A stretch of DNA of 53,198 nucleotides from Xylophilus ampelinus (lineage in GTDB: Bacteria; Pseudomonadota; Gammaproteobacteria; Burkholderiales; Burkholderiaceae_C), in NCBI RefSeq assembly GCF_901875635.1, contig NZ_CABFMN010000101.1, forward strand, positions 1 through 53,198, written 5' to 3'. Position numbers and translations under genes: made by a program. The notes beneath the pieces are model-generated. The model ran no database searches. It was not told the origin of the DNA and saw nothing but the letters and a program-made list of their open reading frames with translations. Positions 17,814-26,862 of the stretch are shown here, piece by piece; positions within the stretch are counted from its first letter, which is position 1, and every line of letters starts with the position of its first letter.

Positions 17814-18950
17814 CTAGTTCGCGAAGGGCCCAGCACTGGCGGGAAGAGCATCCGCCTCAATGGCGAGCGCGCAGTCGAAGTATTTCTCCGCTTCAGCCCA
17901 AGTCGCCTTCTCGTCCCAGAGGGTCAAGAATGCCTTCGTAGCGTCAATGACGCTAGGGCTTACCTGGATGGTGTGCAGGCGCAGTGTGTTGAACGCATCC
18001 TCGCCGTCGTGCAGTGACGCACTCTGCCCGCTGTAGTTGTAGAACTGGCCCACCGTGGCTGGCCTTAGGAATCGAGGGATTTTGTCGCAAGCAGCGCCGC
18101 TCTCCACGGATCGGTTTGCATGGGCCTGTGAAAAACTGTCTTGGACCATGTGAAGCAGTGCGCCCAATGCCACCTTGTCCAAGTCTTTTCTTACTTCTAC
18201 GATCCCCGTGGCGAACAGGTTGGTCGGCGTGATGTCACCCGGAAAGTAGCGCTGCATTTCCGCACCGCTACTTTCGCGAATGAATTGGTCGGTGCGTGTT
18301 GTCTTGGTCGCGATGCCCCAAAGGAAACTGGCCCACATTTTCATACGCTGCAGTGTTTCGCTTGCGGGTTCACCCTCATAAGCCGCCATCGCGTGAAAGA
18401 ATTGAAGGTCACCGAAGTGTGATCTATAGAGCAAATACTCCCCAGGGCCGAATGCGGGTTGGCCGGGGCGCGTGCCGATACGTTGTCTTGCCGTCTTGTC
18501 TGCGTCCGAGAAAAGTCCCTTCCAGCACTTGGGCTGGGCAGTCGAGCGCAATGTGATTTTTGGATCACACCCTGCGACGCGCGGTGGTGCGGCCCGATTG
18601 AGAGCAAAAGGCGGGTCGTCGGGCCAGCGCACGCCGTACAGGAGAACTTGGTTTTCCCGCACTGCGTCTACGTTGAGGCAGAGCTCTTCGGAGCCCGGGT
18701 CGGCCGCACAACCCAACGCGCTCAAAGTGATCACTTCGTGGACTGGGCTTTTGATCATGGGAAGCGCATTGCCGACAAACCACTGACCGATACCGTCAAC
18801 GAACTGATTGCCACCCAGACTTGTGAGTTTTCGATCGACATCGCTGATGCGGGGAAGAATCTGGAAAGCCGATGCTGTCATCGGCAGCAGCGCAAATACG
18901 GTCGTCACGACCGTGTACACGTGGCATCTCAGCGCGCATCGCTTCGTCAT
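17814..18950 (-). CDS. secreted putative zinc-dependent phospholipase C / S1-P1 nuclease-like protein
   Basis: The 378-residue exported protein has a signal peptide ending at about residue 28 (ALLPMTASA). The pattern of metal-ligand candidates resembles the zinc-dependent phospholipase C and S1/P1 nuclease fold: H71 (SPVHEVITLSAL), H178/D181/H186 in RSHFGDLQFFHAM, and H267, D271 and H277 in GALLHMVQDSFSQAH. The last motif resembles the family's H..xD...H zinc helix. I chose the start at 18950 because GAGG precedes it by six bases and the signal peptide then fits. Substrate and exact class are inferred from motif spacing only. Confidence 0.6.
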   Translation of the reverse strand: MTKRCALRCHVYTVVTTVFALLPMTASAFQILPRISDVDRKLTSLGGNQFVDGIGQWFVGNALPMIKSPVHEVITLSALGCAADPGSEELCLNVDAVRENQVLLYGVRWPDDPPFALNRAAPPRVAGCDPKITLRSTAQPKCWKGLFSDADKTARQRIGTRPGQPAFGPGEYLLYRSHFGDLQFFHAMAAYEGEPASETLQRMKMWASFLWGIATKTTRTDQFIRESSGAEMQRYFPGDITPTNLFATGIVEVRKDLDKVALGALLHMVQDSFSQAHANRSVESGAACDKIPRFLRPATVGQFYNYSGQSASLHDGEDAFNTLRLHTIQVSPSVIDATKAFLTLWDEKATWAEAEKYFDCALAIEADALPASAGPFAN

Positions 18951-19204
18951 ACTCGGCCTCATGATGGTTGCAGTTTTCCCCACAGCTGACAGCCGGTAGG
19001 GCGTGCAGGAATCCATCGTAAGCGAAGGGCCCTGGTGTCGGACGCGGACGCCGCCCGGTGCGTTAGACAACGTCAGGGCAAGGCGTGCGCCGGCTCAAAT
19101 TTCAATCTGTCCTTCGCCTTGCGCTAGCACACTTCAAATTCAGCTACCCAGTGTGCTCCATTCGACAGGTGGAGATCGCAGCTCTCTAGGTCGCCGAGGA
19201 CCTT

Positions 19205-19867
19205 CTATGGCTTCGAGTAGGCATCGTCGACTTCTCGTCGTACGAGTGATCTGAGTTGATCCTCCCCGAAGTTCTCTAGCGGCTTTCCGTTGACAAAGAA
19301 GCCTGGGGTGCGCGTCACCTGAAGTGTTTTGGCATCGGCCATATCTTGAGCAATGACTGTCTGTGCTTTCGCGCTGGCCGCCATCACACGAGCTCTTTCC
19401 ACTTCCAGCCCCGCGCTCTCAACGAAGCCCCAAAGCAGCTCGGGGTTGGGGGCAGCATGTGATGCCCAACTGTCCTGGGTCCGCAAGACCACCTCGACGA
19501 CGGGGATGAACTTCTGCTGCTCATGGGCCGCCACCAGAATTCTGGCCGCCAGGTCCGACCCTGCGTGAAAAGGTACCAGTCGTACCACGAGTTGGACGCG
19601 TCCGCGACTCTCGTCGACCATCTGTTTGACGAGTGGGTAGAACGCACGGCAGGTCTCACAGGCGGGATCAAAGAACTCTGTGATTCGTACCTTTGCATCG
19701 AGCGATCCATAGATCGGGGCGTGCTCGCGACTGAGTGCATCTCTGTTCACCTCTAACATTTGTTGCCGCTTAGCGTCCTGGTCGCGGAGATAACTGGCGG
19801 TTCCAAATGCAAAAGCTATCAGCGAAAGAGCTACGACGATCAGCAAAGAAATTTGCTTGTTGTTCAT
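19205..19867 (-). CDS. DsbA-family thioredoxin-fold thiol oxidoreductase
   Basis: The 220-residue protein is anchored by an N-terminal membrane segment (residues 5-25) and has a periplasmic thioredoxin fold of the DsbA/BdbD type. The active site is C70-E-T-C73 in EFFDPACETCRAFYPL; the cis-Pro loop TRTPGFFVNGKPL is present near the C-terminus. The likely role is introducing disulfides into exported proteins. Its start overlaps the stop of the dsbB gene (ATGA), so the two form a redox pair in which DsbB reoxidises this protein. The spaced neighbour at 20511-20864 may belong to the same operon. Confidence 0.9.
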   Translation of the reverse strand: MNNKQISLLIVVALSLIAFAFGTASYLRDQDAKRQQMLEVNRDALSREHAPIYGSLDAKVRITEFFDPACETCRAFYPLVKQMVDESRGRVQLVVRLVPFHAGSDLAARILVAAHEQQKFIPVVEVVLRTQDSWASHAAPNPELLWGFVESAGLEVERARVMAASAKAQTVIAQDMADAKTLQVTRTPGFFVNGKPLENFGEDQLRSLVRREVDDAYSKP

Positions 19868-20340
19868 TTTTCAGACATCCGGCGAGCTGCGACTAGAAGC
19901 AGCAGAACTAACGAAAACGCAGTCAGCGACAGCATGGGAATCGTGACGAACCCGTACTTGAGTGTCACCTCAACGCAGGAGGTACCTTGACCGCACGGCT
20001 GCAGGTCCTTCGGGATGAGGCCCTCGGAGAGCAGTAGGTGATAGCCCGCAATCACCCATCCTGCAGTTGCTAGCGGCAGTGCATATCGGATGCAAGTTCG
20101 ATCTTGCGCAAACGCCCCGATTCCAAGAATGAGAACGAGGGGAAACATTGCAATCCTCTGGTACCAGCACAATGCGCAGGGGGCCAGCTTCATGACTTCG
20201 CTGAAAAAGAGTGCGCCTAGAAATGAGGTCAATGCCACCACCCAACTGAGCGCGAGCAGACTCCACGTCCGCCACGTCAAAGATCCCGATGCCTCAGCTG
20301 CCGTGTTATGAGCGACCGGCTTTCTCGCAGTGTTGCGCAT
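19864..20340 (-). CDS. dsbB: disulfide bond formation protein DsbB/BdbC
   Basis: The 158-residue inner-membrane protein has four hydrophobic helices. The first redox pair is C55-A-L-C58 in the family hallmark APCALCWYQRIAMFPL, and the second periplasmic pair is C116 and C122 in QPCGQGTSCVEV. It transfers electrons from DsbA to quinone. I chose the start at 20340, since the frame further upstream encodes unrelated residues and overlaps another gene; no strong ribosome binding site is visible. The four-base overlap with the DsbA-like gene indicates joint translation. Confidence 0.9.
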   Translation of the reverse strand: MRNTARKPVAHNTAAEASGSLTWRTWSLLALSWVVALTSFLGALFFSEVMKLAPCALCWYQRIAMFPLVLILGIGAFAQDRTCIRYALPLATAGWVIAGYHLLLSEGLIPKDLQPCGQGTSCVEVTLKYGFVTIPMLSLTAFSLVLLLLVAARRMSEK

Positions 20341-20510
20341 GGGATCAGTTTGAAGATGAGGGACCAAAAGCTCGCAGGCAGCGATGGTGGTTTCACCGCA
20401 TGTCGTCACGTCGTTGTTGTGCCAACTCAGTGCGGACGATCGTGCGGCCTTGCCGCGCAGCAAGGCGGCGCCAGTTCGTTGAGACGGGGGTGCGTCGCCT
20501 CGAGTGCTCT

Positions 20511-20864
20511 TCAGCCAGTGAAAGTGGAAGGCGGCCTGAGCAGAGGCTGGACTGGAGGTTGTGGAACGAACGGTGCACTCAGAGACCGGTGCGCGTCGCT
20601 TTCCACGAGGCGTCTTTGTGAAGCTGACGAGGGGGCACTCAAGGCCACACCGGAACAGCTGTCGCAACCGGCGTGACCACGGTTGGCGCACTCGAAGATG
20701 TCATCGCCTGCGCAATCGCCCGCGATGGGCGCAGACAAGCAAGCGCTTCGACCCTGTTCCCCGTGGTGTCGATCCGACTCGGTCTGGACAATGCCCGCAC
20801 TCGACGAGGTTCCCAATGGCAGTACCAGCAGGCACAACAGGAGACCAAGGATGAGGCGGCGCAT
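20511..20864 (-). CDS. small exported cysteine-containing protein upstream of dsb genes
   Basis: The 117-residue product begins MRRLILGLLLCLLVLPLGTS, a strong signal peptide. The mature part contains several cysteines (ACLSAPIAGDCAGDD, FECANRGHAGCDSC) and a second hydrophobic or Pro-rich stretch. A Cys-rich exported protein just upstream of DsbB and a DsbA-like oxidase could be their substrate, but that is inference. No family is recognised. It is the first gene of the probable three-gene minus-strand unit. Confidence 0.5.
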   Translation of the reverse strand: MRRLILGLLLCLLVLPLGTSSSAGIVQTESDRHHGEQGRSACLSAPIAGDCAGDDIFECANRGHAGCDSCSGVALSAPSSASQRRLVESDAHRSLSAPFVPQPPVQPLLRPPSTFTG

Positions 20865-20963
20865 AACTTCAGTTTACCAACGCGGAGCTTGGTGAAGAAT
20901 TGTGATGGGATCATTGCTCGGGCACGTTCGGCGTCCGATGGGCGTTGAGAGATCTTTCAAGAT

Positions 20964-20996
20964 GGGCCGGAGGTCCAAGCCTCCGTCTTAAGGCCC
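20964..20996. repeat. nested inverted repeat between divergent genes
   Basis: CGGAGG (20968-20973) and CCTCCG (20980-20985) form a perfect six-pair hairpin around TCCAAG. Outer arms GGGCC (20964-20968) and GGCCC (20992-20996) also match but share a base with the inner arm. It lies between the minus-strand dsb unit and the plus-strand gene at 21085 and could be an operator or a bidirectional terminator; there is no good T-run. Confidence 0.35.
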
Positions 20997-21084
20997 GCCT
21001 GCGCTCTCCGAGCGGTGCCGATGCGACTGGTGTGGTCGGACTCGAAGCGCTGTGCTGCTGAGTTGGACACAATGTGGGCCTTAA

Positions 21085-21357
21085 ATGACTGAACAACAAG
21101 CAATGAATGCCCTTAGAGAAGCCCGTAGAAAGATGCAGAGTTCACCGGACAGCGAAGGCTCGCGTACGTTGAGCCGGCTGGTGATTGCCCTTGAGTCTGG
21201 TGAGGCATTTCCGTTGGAAGAGCTGTATGCACTTGATTTCAACGAGTTTGAACTCGCGATTAATGTGATGAAGGAGTGGCGACTCGATCGCCACTACGCG
21301 AAGAAGCTCAAGCTCTTTGATGTTTCGACGCAAGTGAACTGTCTGGGTGACAGTTGA
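21085..21357 (+). CDS. hypothetical protein, mobile-element type
   Basis: The 90-residue soluble, acidic-helical protein (MTEQQAMNALREARRKMQSS...) has a core ESGEAFPLEELYALDFNEFE followed by a basic end. It reminds me of small proteins of unknown function (DUF7673-like) common on integrative elements, but the match is from memory and weak. No ribosome binding site is clear. It precedes the SRAP gene by 330 bases; that interval contains a LexA-box-like sequence and no supported gene. Confidence 0.55.
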   Translation: MTEQQAMNALREARRKMQSSPDSEGSRTLSRLVIALESGEAFPLEELYALDFNEFELAINVMKEWRLDRHYAKKLKLFDVSTQVNCLGDS

Positions 21358-21625
21358 CGCATAGTCATGGGGCCCGCAACGCCTGCACTGGCCGTTGCCT
21401 TCGCGCGCGCAGTGCAGCTGTCGCCCACGGTGGCGCCGAGTGCTCTGTCGTTTGGCCGGGCCTGAGGACGTCGTCCTATTTGGTGGAAAGCGGCTACTAG
21501 GACTCGTTCTGCTTCGCACGTCCGGGCTCATTGCGCCAGATCGCTCAGCGGAGTCGGCGGCTAGCGACAACACCTCGCGTGGGCGGCACTGGCTTCTGGT
21601 GACCCCGCGTCGCTGTGATGCGCAG

Positions 21626-21645
21626 TGCTGTCTTTGCATACAGCG
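21626..21645 (+). promoter_or_regulatory. LexA (SOS) box-like sequence ahead of SRAP gene
   Basis: The core CTGT (21628-21631), eight bases, then ACAG (21640-21643) matches the CTGT-N8-ACAG LexA consensus used in enterics and many betaproteobacteria. It lies 45 bases upstream of the ATG of an SOS-response-associated peptidase gene, which is the position and company expected of an SOS operator. Confidence 0.6.
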
Positions 21646-21687
21646 TTGCAAATGTAGGGGCAAGCAGATGTCCCCACAATTCATCCG

Positions 21688-22434
21688 ATGTGCGATCGGT
21701 ATGTTTCGGCGGGCGATCGTGAGATCGAACGCTTTTGGGACGTTGGTCATCGAGACGCTGTGCCTTGGCACCGAGAGGTTGCGCCAGGCTATATGGCTCC
21801 CTTTCTGCGGCCGTGGAGAGGCCAGGGCCTTGAGGTCGTTGTTGGCCGGTGGGGTTTGATCCCCCGCGGCAGCGCGACTAGGACGCCCCGGTCAGATGGA
21901 GGGCTCGGTGTTCGTTTGGGCGAACTCTTGCGCACGCACAGCGTTCGATCGGCTGAGATCGAATCAATCCCAGAATATCGCGATGCATGGAGAAGTGCAC
22001 AGCGCTGCCTGATCCCGGTGTTGGCTTTCGATGAGGCGTCTTCGGTAGCGGATGCGCCGGCATGGTGGCGATTTCGCGCAGTCGACGGTAAGCCCTTTGC
22101 GCTTGCTGGGGTATGGAGTGAGTGGCGTGACAAGCAGACTGGCGAGGTTGTCTCGAGCTTCGCCATGCTCACGGCGCGGACCAGGGGTCGCCCATGGCTT
22201 GGCGCTAAGTCCGGGATCAAGGGTGATGTTGAAACCCAGCCGCCATCCGTCGGTCGAGAGCGTGGCACACAGTGTGTCGTTGTCGTTGAGCCCAAGAATT
22301 TCGATCGGTGGTTGAATGGCGGCGCGAAGGATGCGGCCAAACTGTTGCGGCCACCACCTTCTAAGTGCTTCGCTGCTCGACAGCTGCCGCCCTCGCGGCT
22401 GTTGCAAGGCGTCGGGGCACGTCCTACGAACTAA
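21688..22434 (+). CDS. divergent SOS-response-associated peptidase (SRAP, YedK/HMCES-like)
   Basis: The 248-residue protein belongs to the SRAP family that crosslinks to abasic sites in single-stranded DNA through Cys2. Visible signatures are the N-terminal MC (Cys2 after Met removal), RWGLIP at 54-59, RCLIPVLAFDEAS at 106-118 (the family's RCLIPADGFYEW, with E116 at the catalytic Glu position) and FAMLTA at 158-163. The family's Asn of the NARAET motif and the His before the RMP segment are not evident; residues 164-195 (TRGRPWLGAKSGIKGD...) differ strongly. The Cys2 requirement fixes the start at 21688 despite a poor ribosome binding site. A LexA-like box lies upstream. Confidence 0.8.
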   Translation: MCDRYVSAGDREIERFWDVGHRDAVPWHREVAPGYMAPFLRPWRGQGLEVVVGRWGLIPRGSATRTPRSDGGLGVRLGELLRTHSVRSAEIESIPEYRDAWRSAQRCLIPVLAFDEASSVADAPAWWRFRAVDGKPFALAGVWSEWRDKQTGEVVSSFAMLTARTRGRPWLGAKSGIKGDVETQPPSVGRERGTQCVVVVEPKNFDRWLNGGAKDAAKLLRPPPSKCFAARQLPPSRLLQGVGARPTN

Positions 22435-22448
22435 CCGTGGGAGCTTGA

Positions 22449-22736
22449 GTGCGCATCGAGATCCTCTGCGAGGGTGCCACGCCTGCCCAACTCCGGGCGG
22501 CGCGGCTTGCCGCCAACCGGGCGCTCTTGGTGGCGGACGTTACTGTCCTAGCGGCGTGGGCGGTCAGAGGCCGTTGGCATGAATGGGAAGACCAAGGGCG
22601 TGAGTTGGGGGCGGAGTTCAGTGAGGATGAACTCCGTGCCCTTCAGGCCTTGCAAGCCGCGGAGGACGCGGCGAACCTTGCTATCGGACGTCGCCTGCCA
22701 CACATGCGCGCGGTCCTGGATTGGGTCAGCGATTGA
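22449..22736 (+). CDS. small hypothetical protein downstream of SRAP
   Basis: The 95-residue acidic, helical protein (MRIEILCEGATPAQLRAARL...) starts at GTG with GGGAG seven bases upstream. It begins 14 bases after the SRAP stop and is probably co-transcribed with it, which would place it under the same SOS-type control. Trp-rich middle (AWAVRGRWHEWEDQ) and long Ala/Glu helices are visible; I do not recognise the family. Confidence 0.6.
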   Translation: MRIEILCEGATPAQLRAARLAANRALLVADVTVLAAWAVRGRWHEWEDQGRELGAEFSEDELRALQALQAAEDAANLAIGRRLPHMRAVLDWVSD

Positions 22737-22921
22737 AGGTGCCGCGGAACGCGGTGTGATCCACTCGCGGCTGCTGCGAGCCCCACGTTCGGCAAGACGC
22801 TGCGGCCGAGGCACGCAGCGCGTCGGCGATCCAACGCGGGTCGCAGCTTAGCGCCGGCTCTGCGCCGGACCATACCGGGCTTCGAACCTTGCTAGTACGA
22901 ATCTGCCCAGTTTGCCAAGTC

Positions 22922-25900
22922 TTACCAGCGCACCTTCACGCCCAGACTGCCGTTGACGCCGCTCCTGGTGCGCGCATCGCCACCCGCCGCCCACAGCTTG
23001 CCCACCTCGCCGTACAGGCTTGTGGACGCGCTCAACTGCCACGTCGCCCCCACCGCCAGCTCGCTGCTTGTGCCGCCCGTGCGCGTGGCGATGTCGCTGA
23101 AGCCCGCAGGCCCCACGAAACGCGTCACGTCCGTGCCGCTGCCGCGCCTGTAGACGTTCACGCGCGCATAGGGCTGCACCGTGCCCGCGCCGGTCTGGAA
23201 CTCGCCCTTGACGCGCACGCCCGCGCGCGCCGTCCAGCCGCTGGCGCTGTCTTGCTGCACCAGCGCCCCCACGATGGCCGTGTCGTTCAGGTCGATGCGC
23301 TGGTGCACCAGCTGCACCTGCGGCTCGACCACCCAGTTCGGCGCCACACGGAAGGCCTGGCCCACCTCGACCGAGGCCAGCAGGCTGTCGCCCTTGCCGC
23401 CGCTGGAGGCGGCCAGCGTCGGGCCGGCCGTGTAGCGGTGGCGCCCGGCCTGCAGCACGCCGTCCACGTACAGGCCCGTGTCGCTCTTCCAGGTCGCATA
23501 GGCACCCATGTACTGACTGCGCAGGTCGTTGGAGCCGGCCGCGTAGTTCAGGATGCCACGGGCGAAACCGCTGACGCGCATGTCGCCTTCGAGCTGACCG
23601 ACGTACACGCCTGCACGCCAACTGGAGTCTGCCCACAGGTCGGTGCCGGCCTGGAAGCCGGTCAGGCGACCACTGCTGTTCGGGCTCACGGTGCCCGACT
23701 GCGCGATGTCGCGGTCGATGCTGATCACGCGGCCCCAGGCCTGGCGGTAGCCCTGCTCGAGGGTTGTGGTGTTCGCGCCCGTCACGCCGTCGTCGCCTAC
23801 GCGCTGGTGCATGTTGCCCAGCATCGCCAGGTTCGATTCACGGAACTGGCTGGCGAGCGCCGCATACAGCGGCACCTCGGCGCGGTAGGTCGGGGTCGTG
23901 GAGACCTGTGTCGTGTTCGTTAGATAGGCGGCGCTGCTTGTGGACGCCAGCCGATAGTCAAATGCGCCAGCGGAAACAGGTGCGGCGAGGGTGAAGGCAT
24001 TGGTGCCAATCGTTGCGCCGTTTTGGGTGCTGACGATCTCGATGCCGTTGCCGTTGGTCTGACCACCCAAGCCACCGAGATTCGTGATCGCCACGCGCGT
24101 GGTGCCACTGGCAATGGCGCTGGGGCCATTGAGGATCAGGCGATCGGTTGCGCTGGCATTGCCGCCGAGCGTCGTTCCCAGGCCCAGCACCCCATTGTTG
24201 CCAACCCACGGGCCATTGATGGTGAGCACGGTTCCGGGTGAGGCACCGACGAGCGAGACGGTGCCGCCGTTGTTGACTGATGCGAGCGTCTGGTTGAATC
24301 CTGCCAGGTCCAAGGTCGCGCCAGGAGCAACTGAGGTGGCACTTCCAGCGCTGAAGGTGTTTGCGGCGCCAGCGCGCAAGGTGCCTTGCTCCACCAAAGT
24401 CGCGCCGCTGTACGTGTTGTTCCCCGCGAGGGTCAGTACACCCACGCCTTGCTTCGTGAGAAATCCGGTCCCGGTAATCGAGCCGGTCAGTGTTCCGCTG
24501 AAAGCCCCGGTGTCGATGACCGGGTCGTTTCGTCCCGTCATGCGAATGGCATTGTTGAGCGTGAGTCCAGCGGCCGCGAGTCCCAACGTCGTCCCGTCGT
24601 CCATCGCCAACTCACCGGTGCCGAGGGCGGTATTGCTGCCCACATTGATGCGCCCCTCCTTGAGGGTCGTGCCACCGGTGTAGCTGCTGTTGCCGGACAG
24701 CGTGAGAATGCCTGCACCAGTCTTCGTCAGGCTTCCGCTTCCGGCAATGGAACCCGAAAAACTCGTATCGGCGGCTTGAGCCACCGTGAGATTCTGGGCA
24801 TTGAGGGCAACTGTGCCGCCTGCGCCCGACAGGCTGGAGGTGGTGAGATTCCAGGTGCCGAGATTGAGCGTTCCGCCATTGACCACGTACGCCGTGCTCT
24901 GGCTCAACGCCGTGGCACTTCCGGCCACCAGCGTGCCGGAGCGGACGACTGTTCCGCCTGTGTAAGTATTGGTGCTGGCCAACACCAACGTGCCAGCCCC
25001 CGCCATCGTGAGCGCGCCCGCACCGGACACTGCACCATTCAGTGTCAACGTGGTGTTCGCGTCCGGACTGACAGTCCCACCAACGGCATTCACGTCAATC
25101 GTCCGAGCGGAGCTAATGTCCGCTGTGGTCTGTAGCGTGCCACCGGCCAATCGCAGCGTGCTGCCGGGAGCGCCCAGATTCGCATCAGAGGAAATGGACA
25201 GCACTCCTTCGGAAACCGTCCATGGCGTGAGTTGCGTGGTCGTTCCAGTCAAGATCCAAGACCCGCTCCCGGTCTTCACGAACGAGTTGAAGTTTTGGAA
25301 CTGGTTGCCGATGGCGCCGACGCCGAAAGTCCCATTGCCGAGGCCGCCGAGTGCCAAGGTATTGGTTGCGCCGACAGTTGTAGAGCCGACCACGTTGCCA
25401 ACAAAGTTCGCTCCGGCTTGGATCTCGAGTCTGTTGGCCGTGCCTTGAAACTCGACAGCATTCGCGCGCGTCGCGCCGCTCAGACCGCCACTGATTGCGC
25501 CAGCATTGACAATGCGCAAGTCTGCGCCGGAGATTCCGACACCCCCAGCGCCATTGCTGCCTGTCGGCCCGGGTGATGCCAGAGCCCCGAGCCCTCCGGC
25601 TCCGCCGGTGATAGTGCCCAGGTTGTTCAAACTGCTGCCGGCTGCCAGTAGAGCGCCTGCTCCGCCGCTACCGCCTGCCCCACCGCCGGCGCCGTCGCCG
25701 TTGACGACTGCGCCGCCGTCACCACCTGCGCCACCGGTGACGCTCGCGCCTGCAGAAACGGAAACGTTGGCCGCGACGCCCGACATCACGCCGGCGCCGC
25801 CTTGGCCACCACCGCCCCCACCGCTGTCGACGTGTCCGCCAGTTGCTGTGCCGCCTGCTCCGCCAATTCCTGCAACAACGGCCCCGGCAACGCCTTGAGT

Positions 25901-26392
25901 GTCCGTGCTGAGGATGTAGAAACCGGTGCCACCGCCACCGCCACCGCCGCCGCCAAGGGATGAGTTCCCTCCCATGGAACCAGCGGCGCCCGCCACCGAC
26001 CCCGCGTTGATGCCGCCGGCCGTGATTCTCAAGCCGCTCAGGCCGCCTTGTCCCCCGGTTGCACCGCCGCCTGCATTACCACCTGCAGCACCGTCGCCGG
26101 CGTTGTTGCCCGAAGTGATCGCTGCGCCGCCACCGCCGCCGCCGCCCCAAATGCCATTGAACCCGCCGTTGTTTCCGACTGGCGTTCCGCCACTGCCGCC
26201 AATACCTCCAGCCGCGGAGCTTCCGTAAGAGTCTCCACCCCTGCCGCCGTCAGCGTGTGCCGACGGGCAGATCGCCAGCGCGACGACGGCGGCAGCGATG
26301 CCACTTCCCCGGGCCGACGAAGTTGCCAATTCCGAGGTGACAGTCCAAGCGCCGCTGACGCGGTGACGGACAAGGCGATAGATGTGGTTCAT
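22922..26392 (-). CDS. large autotransporter (type Va) with ESPR signal and PATR repeats
   Basis: The 1156-residue surface protein starts MNHIYRLVRHRVSGAWTVTS, the extended signal peptide region of large autotransporters, followed by a hydrophobic signal core ending near PSAHA. Residues about 50-300 are extremely Gly/Ala-rich (GGGGGGG runs). The middle is a beta-helix passenger with passenger-associated repeats such as NTYTGGTVVRSGTL, NSSYTGGTTLKEGRI and NNTYSGATLVEQGTL. The last ~300 residues form the outer-membrane beta-barrel, ending GVKVRW with an aromatic terminus. I chose 26392 as start because the ESPR must be N-terminal. No enzyme motif is visible in the passenger; adhesion is a guess. 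It stands alone, an unusual cargo next to a plasmid backbone. Confidence 0.9.
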   Translation of the reverse strand: MNHIYRLVRHRVSGAWTVTSELATSSARGSGIAAAVVALAICPSAHADGGRGGDSYGSSAAGGIGGSGGTPVGNNGGFNGIWGGGGGGGAAITSGNNAGDGAAGGNAGGGATGGQGGLSGLRITAGGINAGSVAGAAGSMGGNSSLGGGGGGGGGTGFYILSTDTQGVAGAVVAGIGGAGGTATGGHVDSGGGGGGQGGAGVMSGVAANVSVSAGASVTGGAGGDGGAVVNGDGAGGGAGGSGGAGALLAAGSSLNNLGTITGGAGGLGALASPGPTGSNGAGGVGISGADLRIVNAGAISGGLSGATRANAVEFQGTANRLEIQAGANFVGNVVGSTTVGATNTLALGGLGNGTFGVGAIGNQFQNFNSFVKTGSGSWILTGTTTQLTPWTVSEGVLSISSDANLGAPGSTLRLAGGTLQTTADISSARTIDVNAVGGTVSPDANTTLTLNGAVSGAGALTMAGAGTLVLASTNTYTGGTVVRSGTLVAGSATALSQSTAYVVNGGTLNLGTWNLTTSSLSGAGGTVALNAQNLTVAQAADTSFSGSIAGSGSLTKTGAGILTLSGNSSYTGGTTLKEGRINVGSNTALGTGELAMDDGTTLGLAAAGLTLNNAIRMTGRNDPVIDTGAFSGTLTGSITGTGFLTKQGVGVLTLAGNNTYSGATLVEQGTLRAGAANTFSAGSATSVAPGATLDLAGFNQTLASVNNGGTVSLVGASPGTVLTINGPWVGNNGVLGLGTTLGGNASATDRLILNGPSAIASGTTRVAITNLGGLGGQTNGNGIEIVSTQNGATIGTNAFTLAAPVSAGAFDYRLASTSSAAYLTNTTQVSTTPTYRAEVPLYAALASQFRESNLAMLGNMHQRVGDDGVTGANTTTLEQGYRQAWGRVISIDRDIAQSGTVSPNSSGRLTGFQAGTDLWADSSWRAGVYVGQLEGDMRVSGFARGILNYAAGSNDLRSQYMGAYATWKSDTGLYVDGVLQAGRHRYTAGPTLAASSGGKGDSLLASVEVGQAFRVAPNWVVEPQVQLVHQRIDLNDTAIVGALVQQDSASGWTARAGVRVKGEFQTGAGTVQPYARVNVYRRGSGTDVTRFVGPAGFSDIATRTGGTSSELAVGATWQLSASTSLYGEVGKLWAAGGDARTRSGVNGSLGVKVRW

Positions 26393-26862
26393 GTTAGGGG
26401 TCTGCTCATTGCCGGGGCCCGCCGGGATGCGGGGCACGGGCGCAATGCTACAAAATGTTTCATAAGCCGCATTTTTTTAATGGGTTATGACCGAGAAAAA
26501 ATCCCGAACTTGGTAGGGAATGAAACGGAACTTCGGCTGCCCTCGATACGGTTGGCTTTTGTCCCGCCTCTTCTATCGACAGAGCGGAAGATGCAGTGCA
26601 GACCCAATTGCCGCGAGACGCCGGCACTGGTGCCGAATTCGCAGCGGCCACAGTGGCTGCTGCTGCCTAACGGCTCGAACTTGACACAGAAATCCAGGCC
26701 CCGTTCGCCGGCGGCGACGTCGGCCAAGCAATTGGTGGCGAGCACGCGGCGTAGTTGCTTAGTCGCAATGTCGCGCATCGCGACAACCAACATGTCGTCG
26801 TCGATAGCCTGTACTAGAACCCTCTACAGCGGATCTATTTGCCATATATGATGAAGCGGTCA
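26393..26862. other. intergenic junction between cargo and backbone
   Basis: About 470 bases separate the autotransporter start from the inverted repeat before the recombinase. A 102-codon minus-strand frame (26485-26793) and a plus-strand frame are open, but neither has a recognisable domain or ribosome binding site. The sequence next to the autotransporter start is AT-rich and presumably holds its promoter. This may be the boundary where cargo was inserted. Confidence 0.4.

Noticed and set aside
22848..23636. 263-codon minus-strand frame beside the autotransporter
   Set aside because: It is a second register of the autotransporter barrel; the barrel sequence itself ends normally at GVKVRW, so no frameshift is needed.
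22889..26228. several long Pro-rich and Ala-rich frames on the plus strand
   Set aside because: They mirror the Gly-rich autotransporter coding sequence on the other strand.
26485..26793. 102-codon minus-strand frame near the cargo/backbone junction
   Set aside because: No start signal or recognisable family; a search against transposases and integrases would decide.
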